64,000 bases of DNA from Cryptomeria japonica (taxonomy: Eukaryota; Streptophyta; Pinopsida; Cupressales; Cupressaceae), in assembly GCF_030272615.1 (NCBI RefSeq), contig NC_081415.1, positions 420,166,257 through 420,230,256 on the forward strand, read 5' to 3'. The notes beneath the pieces were generated by a model. It saw only the letters and a program-made list of their open reading frames with translations. It did not search any database and was not told where the DNA came from. Positions 24,601-39,600 of the stretch are shown here, piece after piece. The first letter of the stretch is position 1; every line of letters starts with the position of its first letter. The position numbers and the translations under genes were made by a program.

Positions 24601-27600
24601 CCATTGTCACAGGAAAAAAGCAGCAGCAGGATATAATCCTGAATATTATTTCATTTCCAACTATAGTGAATTCAGGATAGAAGTTCAGTTATGCTGAGAG
24701 TGCCACAGTTCAGTTAAGAGGATGGCAAAGATTGAGGAAGAGTGACTGTGAGAGAATCTAACTGAAACTGAGCAAGATGAACACATGAAGCTCTATTTTA
24801 ACTTTCAATGACACGAATATCTGTTTGTATCTAATTACTATCTGTCAAGATGTATATGGAAGTAACATGTTTCCCATCAAAGCATGAATTTCAAACTACA
24901 AATGAATTTACAAATAATTTAACTTGAATAAAAAGTTAAGACTTCAATAAAAAATGGAAATGACAAATAGGATTCTAACCAACACAAGGCTATTTTGAAA
25001 TGACAAATTTTAATAATTGTCGAGCATTCTATTTTACAGAATTAGACAAGATCAAAGCCAACTGACTTGTAAGAAAAAAGTTATACAAGAGTCCTGGTGA
25101 TGCTATGGTATAAGGAAATGTTTTTATCAAGGCTTCAAACAACTTTCCTTACATTGGTATAAGGTTGGATATACACCACTGATCCTGGTTGCCCATATAC
25201 CATTGGTTGTGAATACTGCCATATACACCAAAAAAAAACATTAGGAATTTAGGACTAGCATACTTCATGTGGTGCACTTTTAAATTGCTGGATATTAAAC
25301 CTTATAATCCCTAAAAAGGTAAGTTATTACTTATTTCCAATAACTTACTGTAGATTAGCCACAACGAACTGACAAGCCAAAAATCCTTTTCTAGCATATT
25401 TTAAACCTTTGTAAAACTAATATTAGAAATAGAAGTTCGAGTTATAATCTTGAATTGTGTTTACCATTTGGTTACCAGGATGGACATAAGCCGGTGCCTG
25501 GTGTAGTGGAGCAGCCTGGGAAGTGTATCTGATGGGCTGTTGACCATTGAAAGAATGTGCAATCAACTGCTGTATCCCACATAAAACGAGTCTGTCAAAA
25601 TATTAGAAGTTGAAATCTCAAAAACAGAGATCTTTACTTACCCAAATTTTGTTTGCTCGCACCACAAATCCTAACATTGAATGGGATAATACAAGATGAA
25701 TGAAATTTAAGCAATTATTAACCACATTTTGTTTGCTCACACCACAAATCCTAACTATGAATGGGATAATTCAAGATGAATGAAATTTAAGCAATTCTGA
25801 TTTGTCTATGATGGGGAAACAGATATCGAGAATGTCAACAGTGTGTGAAAAAAGGAAAATGGGAATATTAAAAAATCTATTATATTCAAATATTTTAATA
25901 ATATCAAAATATAGTGACAATTTTAAAATATAAAACTAAATGATAAATTAACGATTTCAATCAATATATTATTTAATTGCATAAAATTTAAATGGATCCT
26001 CATTATATAGGATTTGCATAGCAAATCTGAAATGTACAATAAAAACATAAACATTGTTCTATAGTCGATATATTTTCAAGATCCAAGTGATTTGTCCCTG
26101 CAAAAACCTACAGAAGATACAACTACATCTATAAATTTCTTTGTAGAAGCAGAATCGGTTGCCACTGCCTCCAAAGCTAGAGTAAGAAAAGATTAGTTTG
26201 ATCTCCATCCACTATTTTTCAGGCCCAGTTCAGGAATCTCCCTTCTTAAAAGCCACAACATGATGACAATTTTATAGATTTACAATTTGAAAATGATGTG
26301 CTTCACCAAGTGAATAAACAAACAAGTACTCTAGGATTCCTCTGCATTTCCTCAGCTCGTGTTGCATCTATGTGGACCCCAAACAGCTTCAAACACCTTA
26401 TTATCAGTAACCATTATATCCGCAAATACTCCTTGTGCAGCAGTAAGCTCTGCTCTCAATATTCTATGTTGAGAACATGGAAATGATTGCAAGATTGCTG
26501 TGCTGAATCCCATGGTCATTCACCTATCTTTGTGTGGGAACTCCTATCCATTTTAGAGAGATGATGCTCACATCATAAAACATACTATTTTAAGTATGAG
26601 CCAAACTGTTAGTGAGTATTTAAGTAGTTTGATTTGTTAATGACTATGTTACCCCGAGTTTCCGGGACGGGGACAGCAGGGGACGGGGACAGCATTTCCG
26701 GGACAGTGATTTTTTTTGCCAATTTTGGGGACGGCTAGGGGACGGCTATATAAAAATAGGAAAAATTAAAATATATAGGGAAATTTAAAATATTCATATG
26801 AAAACATGGATAAAGCATGCACATATACATTATAGAACCTTAACATATAAGAACTAGTAGAGTTCTTATGCCAAATTTGTGTTAAATTGAGAGTCAAAGT
26901 CAAATTGCTTATAGAATTCATTGTCAATATGCAGAATTTATGGGGACGTACCTAGGAGTCCCCTGTCCCCGAGACATCCCCAGGACAGGGACGCCTGAAA
27001 AAATTACGGGTAACATAGGTTAATGATGATTTTCTCACAATCTCATAAATCCCAGGACAGAAAAATTCATGGTTCTCCTTAATATCTCCTGATGTGATAT
27101 CAATAGTTCTCTCCCCATCTAGTGAATGTTAATGCCCATAGTTAGAATTTTAACAATAGTTTCTTCTTCGGCTATTGAAATTCTTAACAATCCCACTACT
27201 TATGATAGCTTGTCTTACTTTCAGCCCCAATAGATCTACTTTGATCATTCATATACATTAGCATAATTTATTTATTTCCATCATGTATCAGCACCATTAC
27301 ACTTCACCAAAAAGGACATCTCGGTTTTTGTTTTCTGAAGAAAGCCAACTACATGTTCTGAAAATTTATTCAAGGACTCAAATTTATTTCACCAGTTCTA
27401 CATAGTTGTATATCTCTCTGATTCTTACTGTCTCCAAATGCATGAACCCTCGTTCACATTTAACACACAGAACTTGCTTGTATAAAGCACCTCAACATGT
27501 GCAAGTTTCAAATTTCAGTCATATACTATCTTGATTACTTTTAGCAACTTCAACTTGAAAATTTGAAAAGCATTCTCACTTCCCTTAAAGATCATTCTTC

Positions 27601-30600
27601 AAAATCAAACCTTGAAATCCTCCAAAATGAACCATAGAAACAGTCAAAAATATATGAACCTGCTCTCAACAATGGAATATCACTGAGTTGATTCATGTTA
27701 AGATAGATTTGTCTACTAATCAATTTAGTTTAAGTCATAAGTATATTGAAATAGATTAATTATGGTTAAAACAGGCCTAAACCTAATATAGGACATTACA
27801 ATTGGTATTAGAGATTTGATCCTGCCATCCTGCAGGGTAAAGATAAATCAATGACTCATTCTAGTCAATGTGGAAAAATCCAACAATGCGTGTATGCACA
27901 TGTATGCTCCATGTGTATGCTCCGTGTTTGCATATATCCATGTGTATGCTCCGTGTTTGGTTCATACTTGATGTGTTTCCAGCATGTGTGTTTCCAATAC
28001 CATTTCATATTGGGAGCCATTTTGAGGTGGGCCGGACTGATATGTCCCCACTTTGAAATAGAATTTAATAATGAATAATAATAATAAAATTCAAATACAA
28101 AAGAATAAAAATAAAATTTAAATTAAAAATTTAAAAGAATATAATTAATTATAATTAAAACTTAATTAAGTTAATGAATGGTCAAAAGGCATGAAATGAT
28201 AAGTTGCGACTCCCCCAAATACGAGGTATAAAAGGGAGAAGAGAACCTCATTTGAGAAGGGGGATAATTTGGGAAAGAGAAGTTCAGATCTGATTTAAAT
28301 AAGAAGTGCAGATCTGATTGTGAAAGGTTGTGTCCCTTTCAAAGGGCATAAATAATGTAGAGTTGCACTCTTTCAAAGGGTGTGTCTCTTGCAAAATGGC
28401 ATACATGATGAAGAGGCGTGACCTCTGAAGAGGCGTGACCTCTCCCTCACATTGAGAGATACAAGGAAAGGAATCAAAAGCATCCAGTGACATCACCGTG
28501 GATCGGATCAGATCATAACTGTTATTAAGTTACAAGCAGTAGCATCCTTGTTCTTGGTGGTATGCATGGGGATGTGCTTAATATGTATGCTTAATATATG
28601 AAGCCCAATAATGTTCTTATGCAGAATTTAATAGTAATATTAACATAGACTGTAATATGTATGACAGGCATACTTAATATATATATAGATATAATGTTTG
28701 ATCAGACAAATAACAATATTAGAATGTAAATCAGAAAGAACTCTTAAGTTAATAACAGTAAGAAGAATATATTTATATATAATGCTTGTTACTACTGTCA
28801 GTATTTAAGAAAGTTAGGGATGGAGTTGTTTCCAAAGAGGGGCAGTCTAAATCCAATCAATATCCCGTAAACTTTGAGGGCATGGTCCCAAGATAGGGTA
28901 AGGGCTTGGATCCGTAAACTTTGAGGGAGCCTATTGTATTTTGGTCTCTAAGCGCTTTGGTAACAGACATCCTATTCTTCCTTAAAACTTTAGTAGTAAC
29001 AAAGGTTGACACTTGCATTAAGAATTATGGATGATAAAATTAATTATCTAGTCTGATAGAATTAATATCTACTATGGTAGATGAACAATTGATAAATTAA
29101 TTGAACTATGGAATATCACAGATTTGAAAGGAAAAATGTCTGCCTGCTGCTCTGCGTGTGTGGGTTGGGGGAAACCCTAGCCGCAGCTTCCCTTCTTCCT
29201 GGGTGTTCTTCGAGCCTGGTTGCTGCTCGCCGTGGCGGTGGGGTGTCAGGCAGGCTGTGTGGGGGGTGGTTTTCAGTGGGTAGGGGGTGTGGTGGCGTAG
29301 GTGTAGCGTGGGGCTGCCCTGCCCTACCTTCTTTCTCTTTTCTTTGGCTTTTGCAGTGGGTGGTGGTGTCGAGTCTTGGGAATCTGTGTCGCTTTGTTGA
29401 TCGGTTTGTGTTCTGGTTTTTGGGGTTTCGTGGGTTCTGCTTCTTTGTGTGGGGGCCTTGCATGGCTGCCCAAAAAGGACCCATGGGTGCTTCGAGCACA
29501 TCATTTCGTGATATTTTGACATGCAATATTTCCTCCTCCTGCATGCGGAAGAATCCAATGTTTGGTTTAGCCGGTTCAGATATGGGGGAACCATCTTCTC
29601 ATGTTGGAGGTTTCAGACCAACGAAGGTTAATGGGTATTTGGCTAAGAGTGACAATAGGCCGGTTGTTGTGATTCCTCCAGCTTCTGTTGAGGACGACAT
29701 TGAATATCTGTCTAGGCATGCTCTTAGTTGTAAGTTTATGGGGATCCGGGTGTCCTTGCCTTTCTTGGAATCTTGGGCTCGATGGACATGGAATCCAGAG
29801 GGGGAAATGGATGTGATGTTAGCTGCTAATGGCTATTTTTTGGTAGTATTTTCATGCTTGACTAACAGAAATAAGGTGTTTGAAGGGGGGCCTTATTTCT
29901 ATAATCAGATTGGCCTCTTTATCAAACCTTGGCATGTTGGATTTAATCCCACAGAGGAGCTTCCTTCGAGGGTTCCTGTTTGGATAAGGCTTCCTTGGTT
30001 TCCCTTGGAATTTTGGAGAGAGGACATTTTCAATCTGGTTGCAGCTCAGCTAAGAAAGCCAATTGGCCCCTCACGTCAAACTATGGAAAAGAAGGTAATT
30101 ACCTATGCACGTGTCTGTGCAAAAATTGATTTGAACAATCCTTTGCCTAATTCCATGGAACTCCAATTGGGATCTGGTTCATGGATTCAACAACTTGATT
30201 ATGAAACATTGTCGTTTTGTTGCCGAATTTGTCATGAATATGGACATTTGCAGAAGATGTGCCCCAAGTCTAAATCAACAGGGGATTTTAAATCTAGGAC
30301 AATCAATGCTCCCCCTAAACAAGATAAGGGTAAAGCTCCTATGAGAGAGGATAAAGAGGGTTTTGCCCCAATTAAAACTTGAAATAAAGGTCGGAGTTTA
30401 AAGAGGACTCTTATGGACAGGCAGGCGGATGAGGTCTTCAATAGATTTGATGCCCTTGAGGATCTGGAACAGTTTGATGGAGCTATTGCTAATATGCTTG
30501 CCAGCCAGGGTCTTTTGGAGGCAGGGGTAATAGGTGGGGAAGAGATCAATGATATTCAGATTGAATCACTGGAGGAAGCAGTTGGGGTGCAGATGGATAC

Positions 30601-33600
30601 AGATACTTCCCTGAGGCCTGTGGGAGAGTTGGTAGGTAGTGGAAGTATGGAAGTATAGGTGACCTCAAATTCTATCTACTTGGAGACTTGTGCTAGAAAA
30701 GATCTTAAGAGTGGGAGCAAAGGTACAGGAACTTCCCCTGTCTTAGGTATTCAACATAAAACTTTTAAGAAAGATACTTCAGAGAAGTCCCTTAAGGTGG
30801 GTAGGAAGAAAGACCAGGAGAAGGTTAAACTTGCTGGTGGGACTTTAGTGGAATCTGGTGTTGTGAAGACCATTGATTCTCTCTTCTCTCAGCCTCAAAA
30901 ATGATTGTGCTCTCATGGAATGTAAGGGGGTTAAATAGCATCCCTAGACAAAAGGCTATTCGAGAGTTGATTCGGTCTTATTTGCCTAATGTGGTTTTCA
31001 TTCAGGAAATGAAGCTTTTCGTTGATGGTATGTTCAACATGGCTGCTAAAATTTGGTCAAGATTTCTTTGTCAATGTATTGGGGCTCAGGGTAGTTCGGG
31101 AGGCTTGGCTTTGTTATGGGATCCTCGCAAGCTTGTCCCACTTTGGTGGATCTCTCGCAAGTCCTCTATTTCCTTGGTGGCCACTTGCTGCAAGACTGGT
31201 GAGACTCTCCTTCTCACTAATGTGTATGCTCCAATTGATTATGTTGGAAAATCCTTGCTCTGGTCACATATAGGTGTTATCCACTCTCTTGCGCCTTTGA
31301 TTCCCTTGATTCTGGCAGGTGATTTTAATGTTGTATTATGTTTGGAAGAGAAGCGGGGAGGTATTTCCAGGTTGGACCCTTCTACAGGGCTCTTAAGGAG
31401 TAACATTGAGACTCTGAGGGTTGTGGATGTCCAACCTCCCAATGGTTTATTTACCTGGAATAATAGGAGATGTGGGGTTGAGGCTATATCAGAAAGATTA
31501 GATAGGTTCCTGGTTTCTAGCTACTGGTTGGAGGATAGTTGGACTACCTGTTCAGAGATTTTGGATTGGAGAGGCTCGGATGGATTCTGGCAGGTGATTT
31601 TAATGTTGTATTATGTTTGGAAGAGAAGCGGGGAGGTATTTCCAGGTTGGACCCTTCTACAGGGCTCTTAAGGAGTAACATTGAGACTCTAAGGGTTGTG
31701 GATGTCCAACCTCCCAATGGTTTATTTACCTGGAATAATAGGAGATGTGGGGTTGAGACTATATCAGAAAGATTAGATAGGTTCTTGGTTTCTAGCTACT
31801 AGTTGGAGGATAGTTGGACTACCTGTTTAGAGATTTTGGATTGGAGAGGCTCGGATCACTAGCCTATCCTTTTGTCAACCACTAAGTTTAGGAGGACTAA
31901 GAATCCCTAATTTAAGTTTCAGCTTATGTGGCTGAGGGATGCTTCTCTTCAGGATCATATGCTTGAATGGTGGAGGGAAGGGAAGGCGGCTTTTGGTACT
32001 GCTATGTATTCCTTTGTCAAGCAGTTGCAACATGTTAAGTATAGGCTGAAAAAGTGGAACAAGGTGAGCTTTGGTAAATCTTTTCTCTGCCAAAAGGAAT
32101 GGTCAGCAGAGGGTGGACATCATTACCCGTCAAATTAGAGACCAGTGGATGTCTAATGCTTTATACAGAGAAGAGGTTATTGCTTTGAAAGAGCTAGAGG
32201 AATGGGAGCTTCGGGAGGAGATTTATTGGAAGCAGAAATCTCAGATTGATTGGCTTCAAGAAGGGTATAGAAACACAGGACTCTTTCACAACTCAGTAAA
32301 GGACAGAAGGCATGGTGGTCCTCTCAATTCTCTCATTACCTCGAAAGGGACTTGGGTTTCCTCTCATAGGGAGATTGCCCAAGAAGCCACTAGATTCTTT
32401 GGGAACCTGTTCAAAGAAGATTTGGTGCCTGCTTGTGCTGAAGAAATATTGGTGCTTGATTGCATTCCTTCCATAGTTACTCCAGAAATGAATGAGGCTC
32501 TCATTAAACCTATTTCTCTTTCTGAGATTGAGGCAGTGGTCTTCGGTATGAAGAAAGGCAAAGCTCTTGGGCCTAATGGTTTCCCTATTGAGTTCTTTCA
32601 AGCTTTTTGGGATATTATCAAGCCAGATCTCTTGGAAATGGTGTAGGAATCTTTTGGTAACAAGCAAATGCTTAAGGCCCTAAATGCCACTTTTCTTGCT
32701 CTCATTCCTAAGAAGGAAGGTGTTAATTCTCCTAACTCCTTTAGGCCCATTGTTTTGTGTAATGTGATCTACAAAATTATCACTAAATTGATTGCTGAAA
32801 GGCTGAAGCCTTGGCTTAGTAGATTAATTTCCGAAGAGCAAGGGGGTTTTGTGTCTGGGAGACAAATTTTGGATGGTGACATTATTGCTACTGAAGCAAT
32901 GCATTCCATGGTTGTTTCTAAGGAGAAGGCTATGTTTATAAAGCTTGATATGGCCAAAGCCTACGATAGGGTCAAATGGAGTTTTCTGCAAAAGGTTCTC
33001 TTAGCTTTTGGATTTGGAAGTGAATGGATTAGTTGGATTCTGAGCTGCATCACCTCTTCTTCCTTTGTTGTTCTTATTAATGTTGAGCCAACTGAGTTGT
33101 TCGGTGCTACTAGAGGCCTGAGGCAAGGTGATCCTCTCTCACCCTATCTATTTATTCTGATGGCTGATGGTTTGGGAAGGTTTCTCAAGTCTCAAGTCAG
33201 GCAAGGTTTGATTTGGGGTTGGAGGTGGGGTCCTAGTATTCCTCCTCCTTCTCATCTTCAATTTGTGGATGACACTGCGTTAATGGGGGCCGCTAGAATC
33301 AATGAAGCGGCCAATTTCAGAAGAGCTTTGGATATTTATGTGAAGGCCTCTAGACAGCTAATTAATGAGGAAAAATCTCATGTTTTTTCTTCAACACTCC
33401 TGCTCCCATTCAAGCAAGGATAGCGCGGATTTTGAGGTTTCAAATTAGTATCCTTCCTTTTGTTTACCTTGGAATTCCTCTTTTGGTTCGTAGATTGCCA
33501 GGAGTTTTTTGGAAGGAAATTTTGGATGTTCCGAAGCAAGGTGTGTCACTGGACTAATAGGTGGCTCTCAATTGCTGGTAGAGTTACTCTTTTAAAGTCA

Positions 33601-36600
33601 GTTGTTCAAGCGCTTCCTATTTACAGGTGCTTTGTGCAGTCAGCCCCAGTTAGCTTTATGAAGGAATTTGAAGCCCTCTCTAGACAGTTCTTATGGACTG
33701 GCAATTTGCTTTCCTCCAAGTGGAGTTTGGTTAGGTGGGAAAATGTGTGTAAATCAAAACAGGAGGGTGGCCTTGGTTTGCGGAAAACTACCTTGAATGG
33801 TTGCGCTCTTGCTGCTAAGCGGTTTTGGAGATGGTGTGTAAATCAAGATCAAGGATGGGCTAGTATCCTTAGGATTAAATATCTTGGTGATGTGGAAGGG
33901 GAGGATGTCCCCGGTGCAGCTTCACAGGAAATGGGTCTATGATTTGGGACACCTTGAAGAGAGGAGCTCATCTAGTCAAGAAGGGTCTCTTTTGGATTTG
34001 TAACAGAGGATCTGAAGCTTTGTTCTGGAAGGACTCCTGGGATGGATATCCTCCTATTTTGTCTCAATTTCTTCATCTCCAATCTCTCGGTGACATCTTT
34101 ATGGCAGCAAGTTGGAGTAAAGTTGAGGACTTTAAAGTGATTTCAAGGGTGGGCTGTGGTGAGGTAGCTTGATGGAAGGAACCTCAGGAATGGCCTCCTG
34201 GGGGTTCTGTGGAAGAGAGGGAAGCCCTGGCTGAAATTCTAGCTGGGAGATTGTGTAATTCTCTTAGAGGTGCTGACACCCTTGCTTGGGGCCCTAATCC
34301 GAAGGGCAAGGATTTTGTGGCTTATGGCTATCAAGAGCTGGAACGTATGTCCTTTGCCAAGGTGGATGTTCCCTGGTGGAAACAAGTTTGGAATAGGCTA
34401 GCTTGGCCCAAGTGTAACTTTTTCTTGTGGCTTGTGGTGCAGAATAGGTGTCTTACCTGGGAAAATCTTCAGAAGAGGGGCTTTCATGGGCCCTCTATAT
34501 GTGTTTTATGCCATGAGAGTGAGGAGAACAACTCTCACCTTTTCTTCCAGTGCTCCTTTGCCAGAGATATTTGGCATTGGTAGTGGGGAGTTTGGAAACA
34601 TGCTTGTGTTCATGCGAGCACTCTGGTGGAGCTTTGTTACAGCCTTGGTAGACCTCCTACCAAGACTCCCTTTCTGGATGCAGCTTGGGACATTGGTCCA
34701 AGTTTTATTATTTGGCAGGTTTGGTTGGAAAGGAACTGTAGGATTTTCCAGGATAGGATGAAAATGGTGCAACAAGTGTGCCTGAAAGTTTTAAATATGA
34801 TTTGGGAGACCCTAATGGCGAAGTGTGACCTTTCACAAGATGTTGATCCTGGTGACATGCAGGTGCTTCAAAATTTGAATATTTTAGGGACAGGCCTTCA
34901 TGATGCCTTATGTAAGAAACTTCACGTCAGGAGCAGAAATATTAAAAGGAGGGCTTGTCGGGAAGGTAAGTGGACCCCTCCTTTGGGATATCTTAAGATT
35001 TATACTGATGGATCTTCTAGAGGTAATCCTGGGTATGCTGGGGTTGGTGGAATTGGCAGAGATAGTTCTGGTAATGTTGTTTTTCTCTTTTTTGTCTATA
35101 AGGGTTTCCAAACTAATAATTATATGGAGGTCCTTGCTATTCTGATGGCCCTTAAGAGAGTTTGTTCTCTTAGGTGGAGTAAGATCATCTCAAATGGGCA
35201 ATGATCCTCCAATTCACATACTTAGACATAGATGACCAAACAAGGATGTTGAGTACTACCAACCCAACTAGGGGATACCCAATTTAGACCTTCATCATAT
35301 CTTGCAAATACATAATTGTTAAGTATGTGACATGGGAGGTGAGAAAATAGAAGAAAGGCATTGTTTTGGAAGGATTAATGGAACAAATACATTGCACATA
35401 AAGAGAAATAAAATCTGATTGAGGTACGATAAATTTTAGAGTTATAGTTGGGAAACAAAGCGTGTGACTACCAGTAACACCACAAAAGTCAAGGTCTCAT
35501 AAAATGGAAATGGAAAATATGCAAGGCTTGAAATGGAACAACAAATTTCCATTCTAGAAAAATAAATGGTAGCAAGAAAAGTATTCATCTCCAAAGCCAA
35601 TGACATCATAAAATGGTGTGGTGCCAAATTAGGTGTTTATAATGCTAAGGTGGAGCATTTGTTGGAAGAAGCCTCTTCCACAAAGGAGGATTGACTCTCA
35701 TTTTAGTTGAAAAAAAAATTGTCTACCTAAAGCCAATGCATTTGCATGGGCTACCATCCAAAAGGGGATCTTCACAACAAAAAGACTCAAAAACTTTTGA
35801 TCCATGGGCACTTCTAGATGTGTATTGTGTAAAAACAAGAGAAAGTGGACCATCTAATGCTTGGATGCCAATTTGTAGAGAAATGTTGGCAATGGATTGG
35901 CACAAAGTTGGACTAGCAAGGTGCACTCCCTAACAATGTGTTAGACACGTTTTCTTGTTGGCCAACCTGCTACAATAAGGCCACCTTTTCCAACATTTGA
36001 ACCATAATGCTTGGATGCCAATTTGTGGAGAAATGTTGGCAATGGATTGGCACAAAGTTGGACTAGCAAGGTGCACTCCCTAACAATGTGTTAGACACGT
36101 TTTCTTGTTGGCCAACCTGCTACAATAAGGCCACCTTTTCCAACATTTGAACCATAATGCTTGGATGCCAATTTGTAGAGAAATGTTGGCAATGGATTGG
36201 CACAAAGTTGGACTAGCAAGGTGCACTCCCTAACAATGTGTTAAGACACATTTTCTTGTTGGCCAACCTGCTACAATAAGGCCACCTTTTCCAACATTTG
36301 AACCATAAGCCCATCAATGATCCTTGATGATCTAGAAAGAAAGAAAAAAAGCCAATTTTTCAAGGAAAAGAGATGTGGGCAGAGATGTTCATATCCAATT
36401 TGGAAAATGCAATCGAAGAGGCTATTAATAGTGCAACGAAGACTCAAAATGCAAGAAACAAAAATTTCATATCATGAGACAATGAAATGATGAAAAGATG
36501 GCAAGAGTTGTGAACTCACCCCATTAATGGGGTTGGTGGGGCTCTTCCCTTGTAAACCCAAGAGAAGGCATCAAATGGATAGTCCCACCAGAGGAATGGC

Positions 36601-39600
36601 TCAAATTGAACTTCGGCAGTGCCTCTAGGGGTAACTAGGGAACCTCTAGCGTCGATTGCATAATCAAGGATCATAGGCAGAAATTGATTAGCCATGCATC
36701 CAAAAACTAACCAATGGGACTACTAATGAGGCCAAGGCATAGGAATTCCTCTTGTGATTTGTTGGGTGAAAATTTTGTAAGCTGATGAAGGTTCACAAAA
36801 TGTGTATTTCACAACAGCACACGAAATGATATCTCTCAGAAGGCAAGATATAATTACTCCTAATTATAAGGGAAGGCTCCCCCTTGCTACTGCAACTATT
36901 TTTTATTTTTCCTGCCTGGTAATTTTACACTAATCCAAGGTACAATAACAACTTGGTTCTCTTCTTTCAAAACTAGTTATATCCAATTCTCTTTTAAGGA
37001 TAGACTTTCCCTTAACTTAAATAACTTTGAAAACTTGCAGTAATATTATACTAACTAATTTGGAAAGTAAAGTGTCCATGAAAGAACAAAGTCTTCCGTT
37101 ACTTTCCTTTTCTAAAGATGACTTGGGACGGGAATTTGCACACTTAAGAACTCAAAGATTCCTTCTATGTACAAAGATTCCTATCAACCATTGTAACCCA
37201 AATATATTGTCAGCTCCAAGACTCACAAATATATTAAAAGATATTCTACTCAAGCCATATAGTCCGTATAGCACAAAGACTCTACTTTTTATCCTTCAAA
37301 TACAACTTTTGGAGATGACTTGTATAAGCTCAAAGACTTAAAGTAATTTCTTCTCAACTAATTCCCAATTTCTGAATTTCCAAAGTAACTCAAAGATTAC
37401 TTGTAAACACTCAAAAATTCTTCAATATTCAATACTAATAGCTATAACCAACTTTAATCATTCAAGAACGTATGATATCAATGACATAAGAACGTTCATA
37501 CCACATAAAAGATTGAACTCCAAACAAAGTTTGAATGCCAAGCTCTTCTCTTTCATGATTAAATTGCAAATTTACAAAATGAACACCAAGTCTCAATTTG
37601 CTCTTCACTTTGGCAGAGTTTTGTTGCATAAACAAAGATGGAAAAAAGATCCTTATTACAATAATAACCCTCATATATATAGGAGAGGGGTGCAGCATGA
37701 AAATAGGAAATTATAACTAATTCTATGACTAAGTCAAAAGAAGAGTTTGATTTGACTTAGGACGTGTGCACTCAACAGGTGCACATATGCAGTTACAAAA
37801 TGACAACTGAGGTGTCGATAGACATAATAAAATGCCACTGAAAAAACACAAAAATGACTAAGTGTCATTCCCTTGAGCTGAATTTCGCTTTTTGAACCCC
37901 TCGATCTTCTACAAAGCATTCTTCATTTGAATTTTATCAAGTCCCAAGGTATTTCCGGTGATGATTTTGACCCTTGTGATAGAATCTTCTAACTCAGTAC
38001 AACACTTCTTATGTTTCTTTAGAAGTGAATCAAGAAAATCCAAAATTAATTGAAGATCAAGTAATTTATCAATGGAGGATAAAGAGAAGTCTTCCCTATC
38101 AACCTCAGCAGTCAAGAGTAAGCTAAAGTCTTTGATGATTTCATCTTCATTCAGCACCTTTTCATTTTCATCAAGGAAAGCACATGGGATTTCGGAGATT
38201 TTGGCAACGATCTTTGTTTTCTTATCAGCACATTCTTTTTGCGCCTTCCTCGTATCCTTAACTAAGCGTTCAAGAATATTCATCTGGTGCTCCAAAGTTT
38301 CTCGTTGCTCGATGTACATGCGCCATGAAGGAATGACACCATTTTGGATGAGGTCATCAAGATCATAATCTTCAAACTTCAACAAGGCTTCAAAATCCTT
38401 TTCTTGTGTTTCAAGTTCTTGGAAGAAAATTTCTATGGTACTATCCACCTCTCTCCTTACAGCATCAAGGTTGTTGACAATGGTGCAAGCTGAACTCAGG
38501 AGCCGTGTACCTTGGCTTAGCATTCGATCCATCCATTCTCCTACAACTCTACTCTTTGATGCGGCCTACTTAGCTCTCTTAACAACTTGGTCATCCAAAG
38601 AAGTTGCCACTAGTTCAACATCTTTTGAAGACTCGGTCACTTTGATAAGAATTACGATGAGTTGCTCAATTTGTGCCTTAAGTTGATCTTTCTTGACCTT
38701 ATCCTCGTCATACCTGGAAACTAAAGCCTCCAAGGTAGACTGAGCGTCCTGTGCCACAAAATCATTAGTTTGCTTACCTAGATCAATACTTTGAATGGTA
38801 TAATCTGAGTCCTAGATCTATCCAATGATAGCGTCCTGAGGAGGAATAGCAATCTCAGCATATTTATTCCTATTATTATCAACTTTTACCCTCGACAAAG
38901 TTTTGGTTTTCTTGACCGTCTTGGAATTCACAGGAACAAGCTGACTGAAATCAAAGCCTTCAGGAGAAACAAATTGTTTCTTTCTTTTAGGCACATTTGA
39001 CATCAACCAAGGAGGTAAAGTCGTATCATCACCCTCACCTGCTACCATCTCCTAAGAGGGATTGATAGAATCCTAAACGGTGGTGGTTACTATAGGAGAG
39101 GTCATGGTAATAACATGGGGAGGATTCTCAAGGGATGATTCATTGGATCTAGGGATTGCTTCATTCATGAATTTATCAAAATCATCCATCATGGTTGTGG
39201 ATACTTCAAACGAGGGAAAATCAAAAAATACATTCTCAATATTGCCATGGGGTGTATCTAGAGCAGACTCACTAGCACTAGTGGAAGATACATGAATAAC
39301 ACTTGAAGGGGAAATACATGTGACCACTGGAGGCTCAGGCTCAGAAGTAGAAATAGGAACTTGTAACATAGATGAAGGAGAAGATACCTAAAGTAAGGAT
39401 TCCTTTGCTCGTAGCATTTCTTCTATATCCAATTCATTGTGTTCTTGTTCATCCTCCTGTCCGTGAATTAAACTCTTCATCAGGATGATCACCCTCCTCT
39501 TGTTCATTTCATACCTCTAACTCTGATATTTCCTAAACATTAGAACTTGAAGGCTCTCCTTGAGTTTTACCTTTCTTAGACCCAACTGTAAATTTCAACT

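Noticed and set aside
24181-24680. Overlapping open frames of 100-133 codons on both strands in the GC-rich block
   Set aside because: They arise in all frames from GAGACG/GGGGAC repeats; composition is Arg/Pro/Gly/Ser low complexity with no domain.
29106-29594. 162-codon minus-strand frame
   Set aside because: Shadow of the GC-rich 5' end of LINE-A; the plus strand carries the recognisable ORF1.
38072-38368. 98-codon plus-strand frame
   Set aside because: Antisense of the coiled-coil part of the inverted-repeat element ORF.
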